A DNA stretch of 64,000 nt, from NCBI GenBank assembly GCA_903833275.1, contig CAILEP010000012.1:62001-126000 (forward strand), written 5' to 3'. The notes under the pieces were generated by a model. It was given only the letters and a program-made list of their open reading frames with translations. It made no database searches and was not told the DNA's origin. The stretch is from an uncultured Bdellovibrionales bacterium (GTDB lineage: Bacteria > Bdellovibrionota > Bdellovibrionia > Bdellovibrionales > UBA1609). This document shows, piece after piece, positions 32,244 to 41,297 of this stretch. Position 1 is the stretch's first letter, and the number at the start of each line of letters is the position of its first letter. The translations under genes and the position numbers were made by a program.

Positions 32244-32729
32244 ATGAAAAATTTCACAAAGGGCCTTCTCGCAAATGTTGGCCTGGCTATTGTTCTAGCG
32301 CTTTCGATCGGGTCTTTTTTACCTAAGGCAAATGCCGCACTTGGCTTCAGCGAAGCTGAAGATATGTTTGCGCTGCAAAAATCAGATCGCCTGACATTGA
32401 ATTCGCCGCTCGGCTTTTGGGAGCTTCCTGATGAATTTCAAAATGGCTTTCAATTTAGCCTGCGCTTTAAACTCAACACTTCCGAAGTAACTGTCGCCAA
32501 TCGTTGTATCTACAATGGTCAGGTCGCTTATGTGTCGACAACGGCACCCGCCATTTTAACAAATCAGACCCTTCAAATTACTGGCTCAGCCCGAAACACA
32601 GTGAATATTGGTGGGATGAATTGCAATGTTTCGATCACCGCCGGCCCGCCACAACAGTACAGTGTGGTAAACGGCATCATGAGCCTCGAGGGCTCACCTG
32701 CAACGGCCCTAAAGCTACAAGACCTTTAG
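32244..32729 (+). CDS. Exported protein, unknown
   Basis: 161 residues: signal peptide 'NVGLAIVLALSIGSFLPKANA', mature beta-rich domain with two cysteines ('ANRCIYNG', 'GMNCNVSI') likely disulphide-bonded. No recognised family. The 3' end overlaps the convergent nucleotidyltransferase gene by 15 bases. A GGGGGG tract lies just before the ATG. Confidence 0.6.
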   Translation: MKNFTKGLLANVGLAIVLALSIGSFLPKANAALGFSEAEDMFALQKSDRLTLNSPLGFWELPDEFQNGFQFSLRFKLNTSEVTVANRCIYNGQVAYVSTTAPAILTNQTLQITGSARNTVNIGGMNCNVSITAGPPQQYSVVNGIMSLEGSPATALKLQDL

Positions 32730-33980
32730 GCGCTCGGCCATTGCGAGAAGCTCGTCGCGATTCTTAATTTTATTGTTAATTTGATTCATAAAAAGTTCGT
32801 TCAAGACCTCTCCCATTCGCGGAGAGGCCTTAAATCCTAACCTCAACAAATCATCGCCCACCACAAGTGGTTTGGGCAAAGCCCCGTTGTCATCGGCTAT
32901 ATCTAAAAAGCGTGTAATCCAATTGCCCACAGCGCCTTTTTCGAACAAGCCGGCCGAGGTGAGCGCCAGACACATTTCTGTTAATAGCGGCCCGTCGTTG
33001 TGGTTAAGATCAAGCAAACCCTGAAATTCGTTTCGAGCCAAATGCTCGCGACCGTGTACCAAGAAATCAATGCGCCTTTGTTGATCGCGCGAAAGTATCA
33101 GCGGGGCCCGCACCGCCTCACTAACGGCGGCAACTTCGGGCTGTTTAGTGAGATGCTGTCGATTGAAAATTTCAAGCAGGGCGAGCAACATTTCGAACGA
33201 GCCCGACGCCTGGCTCACACTCGCCATAAAGGCCGCAAGTAAACGGCTGTCATTTTGAAAACTAAGTTTTGGCCAAATGGCTTTAAAAAGCCCGACCTCA
33301 AGCAATACTTCAATACCGTGCCGTAGATTTTTACTGCCCGCCATCTTAAAGAGCTCATCGGTGATGCGCTCACGCGAAACCACGGTGATGAGTGGCGCGC
33401 ACTGTTTCATTGCCTGTAATGTTTTAGGATCAATGGCAAAATCGAGTTGGGTGCTCAACCGAGCGGCTCGCAAAATACGCAATTTGTCTTCATTGAAGCG
33501 AGCTAGGGGGTCACCCACCGCTCTCAACGTATGGACTTTAAGGTCTTTAAGCCCATCAACAAAATCGATAATCTCATCTTTAAGTGGGTCGTAGAAAAGT
33601 GCATTGACGGTAAAATCACGGCGGCGCGAATCTTCTTCGGCTGAAGAATAGTGAATTTCGGTGGGGTGCCGTCCATCGCCATATTCGCCGTCTCGACGAA
33701 AAGTTGCCACTTCGATTTGAAAATCACCGAAAGGCAACATCATGACCCCGAATTGACGACCGACTCCGATTGCGTTCTTAAAAAGTTTCTCAATTTCTTC
33801 AGGGTGAGCATCAGTCGCAATATCAAAATCATGGGCCTCGCGACCAAGAAGAGCGTCGCGAATCGCCCCGCCCGCCAAATAGGCAACAAAACCGTGTGAA
33901 TCGAGTTTCTTAACGATTCTCTCAACATCAGGCCAGTGCGAGTGATTTAAAAATAGATCTTTTAATTTAGGCCGCTGCAC
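32715..33980 (-). CDS. CCA-adding enzyme / poly(A) polymerase family
   Basis: 421 residues from a GTG at 33980 with AGGA upstream. The class II nucleotidyltransferase head is clear: 'YLAGGAIRDALLGREAHDFDIATDA' (GG...RD and DxD metal ligands), 'RRDFTVNALFYDP', 'DKLRILRAARLS' and 'ITDELFKM'. It adds CCA to tRNA 3' ends or A tails to RNA; the sequence alone does not decide. A C-terminal helical region of about 200 residues follows. Its start faces queG across only 15 bases. Confidence 0.85.
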   Translation of the reverse strand: MQRPKLKDLFLNHSHWPDVERIVKKLDSHGFVAYLAGGAIRDALLGREAHDFDIATDAHPEEIEKLFKNAIGVGRQFGVMMLPFGDFQIEVATFRRDGEYGDGRHPTEIHYSSAEEDSRRRDFTVNALFYDPLKDEIIDFVDGLKDLKVHTLRAVGDPLARFNEDKLRILRAARLSTQLDFAIDPKTLQAMKQCAPLITVVSRERITDELFKMAGSKNLRHGIEVLLEVGLFKAIWPKLSFQNDSRLLAAFMASVSQASGSFEMLLALLEIFNRQHLTKQPEVAAVSEAVRAPLILSRDQQRRIDFLVHGREHLARNEFQGLLDLNHNDGPLLTEMCLALTSAGLFEKGAVGNWITRFLDIADDNGALPKPLVVGDDLLRLGFKASPRMGEVLNELFMNQINNKIKNRDELLAMAERLKVL

Positions 33981-33998
33981 AGTAATAATCCTACTGTG
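33978..33998. promoter_or_regulatory. Inverted repeat spanning both divergent start codons
   Basis: CACAGTA and TACTGTG face each other across seven bases; the outer three bases of each arm are the GTG start codons of the two divergent genes. A protein or a structure at this site could affect both. It may also be coincidence. Confidence 0.35.
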
Positions 33999-35009
33999 AC
34001 TTCGCCCAACCCACAACCAATTCAAGCGGTGCTCGAAGCGCATGGCTTCACTCATTTTGGCTTTGCTTCGCTTCAGCGGCCGCCAACACTTGATATCTAT
34101 CGGCAATGGCTTGATCAAAATTATCATGGCGGGATGGAGTACCTGCGCCGCCATCTCTCAGCCAAAGAAAACCCCGAGTCGCTGCTAAAGGGCGCGCGCT
34201 CGGCGATTGTGGTGGCAGCACCTTACCCAGAAACCTTCCCAGATAACTTCGTGGCGCCATTTCGCTCGCTGAAAGTTGCCGGTTATGCTCAGGGCGAAGA
34301 CTACCATTTTTGGCTTAAACAGAAACTTGAAGGTGTTGTGGCATCCCTCAAACAGCACTACCCAACTGACGATTTTTTTATCGCCACCGATTCTTCACCA
34401 ATTCTTGAGCGCGATCTTGCCTACCGCGCCGGGCTGGGTTGGGTCGGTAAAAACACCTGTCTCATCGATCAAAAACGCGGCAGCTTCTTTCTGCTAGGTG
34501 AAATACTAACCACCATTTCGCTCTCCGCCCCCGAAATGCCTCACCCTGATCGTTGCGGCACGTGCACCCGGTGCATCGACGCCTGCCCCACTGGCGCTCT
34601 CGTAGCCCCTCGAAAAATGGACGCTCGCCTTTGCATTTCTTATCTAACTATTGAATCCAAAGATATTCCAGACCAAGACCTTCGCCCTAAAATTGGCGAT
34701 CATTTTTTTGGCTGTGATATCTGTCAAACCGTTTGCCCATGGAATGATAAACCCATAGTGGCCGCCCCAGATCAGACTGAAACTCTACGCGAGCTTAAAT
34801 ATATTCTTTCAGCTCCAGACGAAGAGCTCCAAAGTCACATTAAACGCTCGCCGCTCGAACGCTCACGCGCTATCGGATTAAAACGTAACGCCATAATCGT
34901 AGCCGCGAATCTAAAACTTCACGAATTACATGAAGAAATATCTTTACTCGCAAAAGAACCGCGGCTTAGTGAAATCTCGGCCTGGGCCCTCAAGCAGCTT
35001 CAGCATTGA
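33996..35009 (+). CDS. queG: Epoxyqueuosine reductase
   Basis: The last step of queuosine synthesis in tRNA: reduction of epoxyqueuosine, using cobalamin and two 4Fe-4S clusters. The 337-residue protein shows 'GYAQGEDYHFWL', 'DSSPILERDLAYRAGLGWVGKNT', the ferredoxin-type 'CGTCTRCIDACPTGAL' and 'CDICQTVCPWN'. These features are diagnostic. It starts with GTG in the inverted repeat at 33978, without a clear ribosome site. QueD-like genes at 27738 and 28237 belong to the same pathway. Confidence 0.93.
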   Translation: MTSPNPQPIQAVLEAHGFTHFGFASLQRPPTLDIYRQWLDQNYHGGMEYLRRHLSAKENPESLLKGARSAIVVAAPYPETFPDNFVAPFRSLKVAGYAQGEDYHFWLKQKLEGVVASLKQHYPTDDFFIATDSSPILERDLAYRAGLGWVGKNTCLIDQKRGSFFLLGEILTTISLSAPEMPHPDRCGTCTRCIDACPTGALVAPRKMDARLCISYLTIESKDIPDQDLRPKIGDHFFGCDICQTVCPWNDKPIVAAPDQTETLRELKYILSAPDEELQSHIKRSPLERSRAIGLKRNAIIVAANLKLHELHEEISLLAKEPRLSEISAWALKQLQH

Positions 35010-35034
35010 TAATTCTGTGATTTGATTCATACTT

Positions 35035-35985
35035 ATGCCTATGGCAGATTACGCCCCTATACGTGTTAGCACCCTGCGCGGTGATCAGAAAATCCCCTTC
35101 GATGCCTATGTGCACGTCGCCGGTAAGTACATTTTGATGTGCCGTGAGGGCGACAGTTTTGAGGGTGATCGAATCGAGCGGCTTCGTGGCAAAAAGCTTG
35201 TCAAAATGTATATTGCTGCCAAAAAAGCCCAAGTTTACCAAGACTACCTGCACGAGAACATTAAGCGGGCTTACGAAGCCTCCAATAACACCTCACTTGA
35301 AATTCGCACTCAGATTATTCACGGTGCCCTTCAAGCGGCCGCCGAAGACTTAACCGAAGACCCCGAGTCTAAGGCGCTGTACAATGTGGCTCTCGATGGC
35401 GCCAAACGTTTCAATAAATTTTTTACCGCTGAACCTAAAAGTCTTGAGCATCTTCTGGCGATTAAAAATGTCGACTTCAATATCGCCCATCACGGGGTTA
35501 TCGTCGCCGCCCTTTCGCTGGCGATCTGCCAAGAGCTTGGCCTGGTTGAGGCGCGGCCAATGCAAATCGACGCGATGCTCGTCGGCTGCCTTATTCATGA
35601 CATTGAACACAACTACAATAATGTGGGTCGTTCAGAGCGGCCCGACCTTCTCGGGCGGGCCGAAAAGAATATCTATCTCAAACACTCGGTCGACGGGCAC
35701 GACCGCATTAAGGGCTTTATTCACTTTGACCCACTTGTTCGCGACATCATTCTTAACCACGAAGAAAAAATCGACATGTCGGGGCCCCGAAAGCGCCGAG
35801 AAAAAGATCTCGATGTTTTTATGCTTGTGACTGCAACTGCGAATGCTTTTGATACGAGCCTCACCTACGAGGGTCAAACACCGCGAGAGGCGCTCAAGAA
35901 ATTCTTGATCGACAAAATGGGCGTGCTTCAGCTCGAAACCATGCACGGGCTTCAAAATGCGCTTAAAAAACGCGGGCTCGTTTAA
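35035..35985 (+). CDS. HD-domain protein, degenerate HD-GYP type
   Basis: 316 residues. An N-terminal 'FDAYVHVAGKYILMCREGDSFEGDRIERLRGKKLVKMYIA' segment resembles the small domain often found before HD-GYP domains. The HD core has 'HHGVIVAALSLAICQELGL', 'GCLIHDIEH', 'HSVDGHDRIKG' and then 'LNHEEKIDMSGPRK', where HHE..DGxGYP would stand in an active phosphodiesterase. The loss of GYP suggests a non-canonical activity or a sensor. The metal-binding HD pair is kept. It follows queG by 25 bases. No ribosome site is obvious. Confidence 0.7.
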   Translation: MPMADYAPIRVSTLRGDQKIPFDAYVHVAGKYILMCREGDSFEGDRIERLRGKKLVKMYIAAKKAQVYQDYLHENIKRAYEASNNTSLEIRTQIIHGALQAAAEDLTEDPESKALYNVALDGAKRFNKFFTAEPKSLEHLLAIKNVDFNIAHHGVIVAALSLAICQELGLVEARPMQIDAMLVGCLIHDIEHNYNNVGRSERPDLLGRAEKNIYLKHSVDGHDRIKGFIHFDPLVRDIILNHEEKIDMSGPRKRREKDLDVFMLVTATANAFDTSLTYEGQTPREALKKFLIDKMGVLQLETMHGLQNALKKRGLV

Positions 35986-35988
35986 CTT

Positions 35989-36354
35989 TTATTTCGAATT
36001 CAAAAACGAATAGAGCGCTTCAACCTTATCTTTTAGGTCGGGCAGAGCCACCATAAGATGGGTTTCGCGCTTTGGTTTATAACCTGTTGGGTATTCAGCT
36101 CTCAAAACTCGAGCCTCTATAAGCTCTCGACTGCTGCCATAGACATCAGGCCCCACGCTGCCAACCTGGTGCGGGTCAGGGTTGTGACAAGCGATGCAGC
36201 GACTCATGTAAATTACTTTACCGTCATCATAAAGAGCTTGCTGAGGGTTACTCACCTCACTCTCTTTTTTACAGGCACTTAACAAAGTCGCAACGGCCAC
36301 TACCAAGACAGTCGCCGCCAGGCTGATATTTTTTAAAATATTTTTCAAAACCAA
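35989..36354 (-). CDS. Cytochrome c lipoprotein, partner of PuuD-like protein
   Basis: 121 residues from a TTG start. Signal with lipobox 'LLSAC' (Cys28), then one c-type heme site 'CIACHN', and 'GPDVYGSSRELI' and 'PDLKDKVEALYSFL', a compact cytochrome c. It lies 6 bases after the PuuD-like gene on the same strand. In many PuuD proteins a cytochrome c domain is fused at the C-terminus, so here the two appear split, with electrons passed from the membrane protein to this lipoprotein. Confidence 0.75.
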   Translation of the reverse strand: MVLKNILKNISLAATVLVVAVATLLSACKKESEVSNPQQALYDDGKVIYMSRCIACHNPDPHQVGSVGPDVYGSSRELIEARVLRAEYPTGYKPKRETHLMVALPDLKDKVEALYSFLNSK

Positions 36355-36360
36355 TGTCTT

Positions 36361-37050
36361 TTACGCTAAGAATTTAACAACTGCAAAAAGCACAATGGCG
36401 AGGGCAAATGCGCAATGAATAACACCGCGAACGGTAGTCATTGGCCCCAGCTTGCCTTTGATCGCATTGAGCTCAAGCGCCCCAACAACCACCAAAACGG
36501 CCGCCCAAAGCGGTGTCGAGTTACCACTGAGGCTAAATGAAAAGTGTGACGCCATACCCATAAACAGAAGCATGGGGCCTGAAAACATTGTATTGGTTCT
36601 TGAAGCTAGCAACGCGCGAGCCCCCGCCGCTGCTGCCGCCGGGTTTGGAGCCCCACCGGCGAGAATTTGGTTAGCATTGGCAATCACGATCTTTTGATTG
36701 GGCCAAATAATGAGCCAAACGTTCAAAAACATAATTGTGCCAAGTAATGAGCCTACCAAAATGCTCACTCCCCAAGACGTCGAATAGATACCGAAGCCGG
36801 CCTGATGACCTTTTAAGCCGAGTATCAAAACCCCTGCCAAAAATGTATAGAGCGCCGCCATTCGAAAATAAAGCAAAGCGCGTGGAACAAGTTTTGAAAT
36901 GGCGATATTTTTAGTTGGGCCGTCAATTTCAGCGAAAAAGGCACCCTGAATAAAGTTAAAATAGTACAGAAGACCAATCCAGGTCACTCCGACAAAAAAG
37001 TGAATCCAGCGAAGAACCATTAGCGAGTAATCTACAACCACAGGGTTCAT
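36361..37050 (-). CDS. PuuD-type urate-oxidase membrane domain
   Basis: 229 residues, almost wholly transmembrane (about 6-7 helices). 'LMVLRWIHFFVGVTWIGLLYYFNFIQGAF' is the signature of the PuuD/urate oxidase N-terminal membrane domain, with His residues in the first and fourth helices that may bind heme or substrate. The family oxidises urate to 5-hydroxyisourate in the inner membrane. The cytochrome c partner is the separate gene immediately downstream. GAGG lies before the ATG. No other purine catabolism gene is visible nearby, so substrate is uncertain. Confidence 0.7.
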   Translation of the reverse strand: MNPVVVDYSLMVLRWIHFFVGVTWIGLLYYFNFIQGAFFAEIDGPTKNIAISKLVPRALLYFRMAALYTFLAGVLILGLKGHQAGFGIYSTSWGVSILVGSLLGTIMFLNVWLIIWPNQKIVIANANQILAGGAPNPAAAAAGARALLASRTNTMFSGPMLLFMGMASHFSFSLSGNSTPLWAAVLVVVGALELNAIKGKLGPMTTVRGVIHCAFALAIVLFAVVKFLA

Positions 37051-37133
37051 AATTTACCTCTTTAATTTTACAATGTTGAGTTGGTGTTTCGATCTAAAGC
37101 TGCACGTCATATTGATACTTAGTTTAGGCCAAT

Positions 37134-37688
37134 TTAATTGGCCTGCAAGTTATTTTCAGAGCCCTCACCCGAGCTCGCTTCGCCGCTGTCGTCAGCTGCT
37201 TTCGCAGGGTTTACCGAATCTTCTGAAGCAAATTTCTCTGCCGCCCGCTCAAGACGTGTTTCAAGAATGCGCTTTAAATCGGCGCGACCATAGAAGTCGT
37301 CTGCCAAGCGACCCAAAATACCAAATGGCATTTCATAGTCGACCAAATCGGTGACTAGGGTTTCATTTTGCCCATGCTCTTCAAATTTCATTGTATGAAT
37401 AAGTCGAGCATAGACCCCACTCACCTGGCGATAAGTCATTTGATTGCCAATCACCAACCGATCGACAACGAAACGAACGGGCTGTTCGATCCCGAAGCGT
37501 GACATTAGAAAAAGAAACTCGCAGCCTTGCTTAACTTCGATGCCTGGGTTTTGCCAGGTAACTTCAATATGATCCTTAAGCAGCTCGGCAAGGCATTCTG
37601 GATTGGTCAGGTAGTTGTAAACATCAAATTTATTTGCGGATATGACTTTTGCACACTGTATATGAGCCACAAGGTCCTCTTTATTCAC
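37134..37688 (-). CDS. SRPBCC (START-like) domain protein
   Basis: 184 residues from a GTG. 'VISANKFDVYNYLTNPECLAELL' at the N-terminus and 'VTDLVDYEMPFGILGRLADDFYGRADLKRILETRLERA' near the C-terminus are the opening and closing helices of the polyketide cyclase/SRPBCC ligand-binding fold. A disordered Ser/Glu-rich tail of about 30 residues follows. Cytoplasmic; ligand unknown. Confidence 0.7.
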   Translation of the reverse strand: MNKEDLVAHIQCAKVISANKFDVYNYLTNPECLAELLKDHIEVTWQNPGIEVKQGCEFLFLMSRFGIEQPVRFVVDRLVIGNQMTYRQVSGVYARLIHTMKFEEHGQNETLVTDLVDYEMPFGILGRLADDFYGRADLKRILETRLERAAEKFASEDSVNPAKAADDSGEASSGEGSENNLQAN

Positions 37689-37779
37689 TCGCCGCCGCGC
37701 TGCGCGTTAACTGGCGTATGGGTTCAATTCTTCTGATCTGCATGTTATCAATCTCTAGACTTAAGGCAAGGCGAACATT

Positions 37780-38700
37780 ATGCGAAAATTTGAATCTCCT
37801 CCACGTGCTCTATTTTTTAAAAGCCCACGCGCCAACGACTCACGCATTGGTGAACTCGTTCGCATGGTCACCGATACAACCGTCGAAGGCGCAAAGCCCG
37901 GCTACGTGTTGCTTGGCTACCCCGATGATGAAGGCATTCGTATTAACTACGGACGGCCCGGAAGTCGCGAGGCACCGGACTCAATCCGCTCAGCACTCTA
38001 CAAGCTCACGCCAGGGCGACATGACTTCCCGAACGTTTACGACCTGGGCAACCTGATAATCGACAGCGCTCATCGCGAGCGACATGAAATTGCTCTTGAG
38101 GTCATTAAAGGCCTTCACAAAGCAGGCCATCGCACCATCTCGCTCGGTGGCGGTCACGACTACGCCTACCCCGATATCGCGGGCTTTCTTGAGTCGACAA
38201 AGAAGCGCCCCTTAATTATTAATTTTGACGCCCACCTTGATGTGCGGCCTGACACCGAGGGCCCCAATAGCGGGTCAGCCTTTTATCGCCTGCTCGAGAA
38301 ATATAAGAACTTTGATCTCGTTGAAGTCGGCATTCAACCCTTCTGCAACAGTCGCAATCACCGCGCCTATGCCGAGAAGAAAAAAGTGAAAATCTTTGAT
38401 ATGGCTGATGTGCACGGCCGCCTGTTGAAGACATTATCCCCCCTTGCCAAAGCGAAACGCCCGGCCTTTCTGAGCATCGATATTGACGCTTTTTCTTCTG
38501 CCGTTGCTCCGGGTGCCAGCGCCTCTTATGGGCCTGGCTTTGAACCAAATGAATTTTTGTCGGCGATGCGCGAACTGATTCGAAAACTTGATGTTCGCGG
38601 TATCGGCATTTATGAAGTGTCACCGCCGCTGGATTTTCAAAATAAGACCTCACAACTCGCTGCGATTCTAGCCCACACCTATTTGCACACGGCCCCCTGA
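37780..38700 (+). CDS. Ureohydrolase (arginase/agmatinase/formimidoylglutamase) family
   Basis: 306 residues with the three manganese-site motifs: 'GGGHDYAYPD', 'NFDAHLDVRP' and 'SIDIDAFSSAVAPGAS'. The second motif has 'DAHLD' as in HutG-type and agmatinase enzymes. Substrate is not certain; the genes next to it degrade amino acids, and formimidoylglutamase or agmatinase are the leading options. The stop overlaps the start of the next gene (TGATG), so the two are coupled. Confidence 0.8.
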   Translation: MRKFESPPRALFFKSPRANDSRIGELVRMVTDTTVEGAKPGYVLLGYPDDEGIRINYGRPGSREAPDSIRSALYKLTPGRHDFPNVYDLGNLIIDSAHRERHEIALEVIKGLHKAGHRTISLGGGHDYAYPDIAGFLESTKKRPLIINFDAHLDVRPDTEGPNSGSAFYRLLEKYKNFDLVEVGIQPFCNSRNHRAYAEKKKVKIFDMADVHGRLLKTLSPLAKAKRPAFLSIDIDAFSSAVAPGASASYGPGFEPNEFLSAMRELIRKLDVRGIGIYEVSPPLDFQNKTSQLAAILAHTYLHTAP

Positions 38701-39764
38701 TGGCATCGGCGCAGCCTCGATTCAGCTTAGGCAGCGATAATCACTCGGGGGTCCACCCACAGGTTTGGGCCGCAATGTCACAGCTGAGCCAGAGCCACGC
38801 CCCCAGCTATGGCAGCGACCCCTTGACCGAAAAAGTTACGACCGACTTAAAAAAGCATCTCGGTGCGAACGCCAGCATTCACTTTGTTTTCAACGGGACA
38901 GCCGCAAACGTACTTTGCTTGCAAACTTTATTAAAAAGTTATGAAGCCGTGATCTGCGCAGAAACTGCCCACCTACACCTCGACGAGTGCGGCGCCCCTG
39001 AGAAAAACATTGGCTGTAAAGTTCTCACTGTGCCGACATCGGATGGCAAGATCGCGCCTGAGCAGATCGAGAAATTTTTAATTCGCGGCGGAGACCAGCA
39101 CTACGCACAACCGCGCCTAGTGACCCTTACTCAACCCACTGAATATGGCACGGTCTACTCACTCGATGAACTTCGCCGCTGGCGGCAATTTACTCGCGAG
39201 CATAATTTACTTTTGCATATTGATGGCGCGCGTTTGATTTATGCCGCGCACGCCTTGAACTGTTCACTGCATGATTTAACCGGCGGTCTCGAGATCGACG
39301 CTCTCTCGCTGGGCGGCACCAAAAATGGACTGCTTTTTGGTGAAGCCGTGGTCATCTACAATTCGACAGCAAGTGCCTCAACAAAGTTTTATAGAAAACA
39401 GATGATGCAACTGCCGTCAAAAATGCGCTTTCTCTCGTCGCAATTTAACGAGCTCATTAATAAAGAACTTTGGCGCGAAATCACAACACATGGTTATGAC
39501 CTCGCAAAATATTTAGGTGCTCAGCTAGAAGGCTTCAGCGAGATCTCGATCACTCAAAAAATTCAGGCCAATAGCGTGTTTGCACGTTTACCCCGACAAT
39601 GGGTAAAGCCTTTGCGCGAGAATGTATTCTTTTATGTCTGGGACGAAGCCACTTTTGAGGTTCGACTGATGATTTCTTATGATGTCACTCGAGAGGATAT
39701 TGATTTTTTTATTGGTGAGATTGAGCGCATTCGTGAATTGCACAAAACGGTCGTTAAACAATAA
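38700..39764 (+). CDS. L-threonine aldolase / beta-eliminating lyase family
   Basis: 354 residues, PLP-dependent fold type I. 'FSLGSDNHSGVHPQVWAAM', 'SYGSDPLTEKVTTDLKKHLG', 'FVFNGTAANVLCLQ', 'LHIDGARLIYAAHA' and 'LSLGGTKNGLLFGEAVV' with the PLP-binding Lys in GGTKNG match low-specificity threonine aldolases. In a cluster with a ureohydrolase and tryptophan dioxygenase, a role in amino-acid breakdown is likely. A lyase on a kynurenine-pathway substrate cannot be excluded. Confidence 0.8.
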   Translation: MASAQPRFSLGSDNHSGVHPQVWAAMSQLSQSHAPSYGSDPLTEKVTTDLKKHLGANASIHFVFNGTAANVLCLQTLLKSYEAVICAETAHLHLDECGAPEKNIGCKVLTVPTSDGKIAPEQIEKFLIRGGDQHYAQPRLVTLTQPTEYGTVYSLDELRRWRQFTREHNLLLHIDGARLIYAAHALNCSLHDLTGGLEIDALSLGGTKNGLLFGEAVVIYNSTASASTKFYRKQMMQLPSKMRFLSSQFNELINKELWREITTHGYDLAKYLGAQLEGFSEISITQKIQANSVFARLPRQWVKPLRENVFFYVWDEATFEVRLMISYDVTREDIDFFIGEIERIRELHKTVVKQ

Positions 39765-39795
39765 TTCTTTTATAGCTAGGCATTAGCGAGGGTCT

Positions 39796-40881
39796 ATGAG
39801 TCAACCGCCCTTAAGTTACGAAAAATATTTAAAACTCGACACGCTTCTAAGCGCCCAAAGCCCGCTCAGTTTTGAGCGAGGTCGCCCAGCCCACGAAGAG
39901 ATGCTCTTTATCACGACCCATCACACCTATGAGATCTGGTTTAAACAGATTCTTTTCGAGCTCGATTCAATTCTTGAACTTTTTGGCAGCCCGGTTGTCG
40001 ATGAGCGCAGCATGGAGACTGTCGTCTCTCGTCTTGGTCGCATCAATCTTATTTTTCGCGTGCTCGTTCAGCAGGTTGAAATTCTCGAAACGATGACTCC
40101 GATGGATTTTCTTGAGTTTCGCGATCTGATTTTTGCCGCGTCGGGGTTTCAAAGCTTTCAGTTTCGTCTTCTTGAAAACAAATTGGGTCTACGCTCAGCT
40201 GACCGCCTGCCGTTTCACGAAAAACCCTATTATGTCGAGCTGAGCCAAGAAAAGGCTAAGCTGGCCCGTGATGCCGAGTCAAAACCATCACTTTTCGACG
40301 GCCTTAACGCTTGGCTCGCGCGCACTCCATTTTTAAAGTCAGAAGATTTTCAGTTTTGGAAAGAGTATCAGGCTGCAACAAATATTATGTTTCAACACGA
40401 TCAAGATTTCATTCAACAAAACGATAATCTAAATGCGGCAGAAAAGACTCGCTTACTTGAAAATATCGCCGGCTCTCGTCGAATGTTTGAGTCTCTGTTC
40501 GATAAGAACGAGTACGATCGGCGCCTTAAAAACGCCGAATGGCGCCTCAGTTACGATGCCATTCATGCCGCACTTTTAATTCAGCTTTATCGTGAACAAC
40601 CGATCTTTCAGCTGCCTTTTCGATTGATTACTGAAGTGTTGAATCTAGATTCACTCATGACTCAATGGCGCTATCGCCACTCGATTCTGGTAAAACGGAT
40701 GTTAGGGCAGCGAATCGGCACCGGAGGCTCTTCGGGCGAGGACTACTTGCGCCGCGCCACCGATCAACACAAAATTTTCGAAGACTTCTACAAACTCACT
40801 ACGTTCTTTATACCCCGATCACGCCGCCCTGAGTTGCCAAAATCCTTCGCCAGCCAGCTTGATTTCGCTTTTAAGGGCTAG
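39796..40881 (+). CDS. Tryptophan 2,3-dioxygenase
   Basis: Heme enzyme opening the indole ring of L-tryptophan to N-formylkynurenine. The 361-residue protein shows 'LFITTHHTYEIWFKQILFELDS', 'RDLIFAASGFQSFQFRLLE' and 'WRYRHSILVKRMLGQRIGTGGSSGEDYL', which includes the proximal heme His region. It is longer than most bacterial forms (about 280) and nearer the length of longer relatives, because of insertions in the middle. No formamidase or kynureninase is recognised beside it, although the preceding PLP enzyme or ureohydrolase-like enzyme might serve the same route. Confidence 0.9.
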   Translation: MSQPPLSYEKYLKLDTLLSAQSPLSFERGRPAHEEMLFITTHHTYEIWFKQILFELDSILELFGSPVVDERSMETVVSRLGRINLIFRVLVQQVEILETMTPMDFLEFRDLIFAASGFQSFQFRLLENKLGLRSADRLPFHEKPYYVELSQEKAKLARDAESKPSLFDGLNAWLARTPFLKSEDFQFWKEYQAATNIMFQHDQDFIQQNDNLNAAEKTRLLENIAGSRRMFESLFDKNEYDRRLKNAEWRLSYDAIHAALLIQLYREQPIFQLPFRLITEVLNLDSLMTQWRYRHSILVKRMLGQRIGTGGSSGEDYLRRATDQHKIFEDFYKLTTFFIPRSRRPELPKSFASQLDFAFKG

Positions 40882-40962
40882 CTAGACCTGTACCAAATTG
40901 AGACTTCAGCGCCTCACGGTTCAAGCCGAAAAGAAGAATGCCATAACCGAGGAGGCCTGTTC

Positions 40963-41256
40963 ATGCATACGCCCGAAGAAATCAAACTTTTGTGCGATTT
41001 TCTAAAGCAAACCCCAGAAGGCAATCTGAGAAAAATGTTAGTTGCCACCGATCTCACTGATGCCCACTTTCGATTACTAATGAAGCTTGCAAAAGGTGGC
41101 CCCGAAGCCGACTTCGTCGAAGCCTTTACCAAAGAAGACATGGGTAAACTGCGTCTTTCTGCCAAAGAAGCCCCACTCAAAGAGACTGTTTGGCCAGTTT
41201 GCAAGAAGAAATTAGTCGCCCTTGGCCTACTTCCGGCCGAGAAAAAGGCCGCCTAG
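40963..41256 (+). CDS. Small cytoplasmic helical protein
   Basis: 97 residues, mostly helical by appearance ('EEIKLLCDFLKQTPEGNLRKMLVATDLTDAHFRLLMKLAKGG'), with a basic Lys/Ala tail. AGGAGG stands 7 bases before the ATG, so it is well translated. No recognised family. Confidence 0.6.
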   Translation: MHTPEEIKLLCDFLKQTPEGNLRKMLVATDLTDAHFRLLMKLAKGGPEADFVEAFTKEDMGKLRLSAKEAPLKETVWPVCKKKLVALGLLPAEKKAA

Positions 41257-41297
41257 AATAGACTCAGCCGAATTTCGCTGGCAAGATTGCTCTTGCC

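Noticed and set aside
34990-35253. 87-codon minus-strand frame
   Set aside because: Antisense to the HD-domain gene start; no supporting feature.
40914-41204. 96-codon minus-strand frame
   Set aside because: Antisense to the small plus-strand gene at 40963, which has an ideal AGGAGG site.
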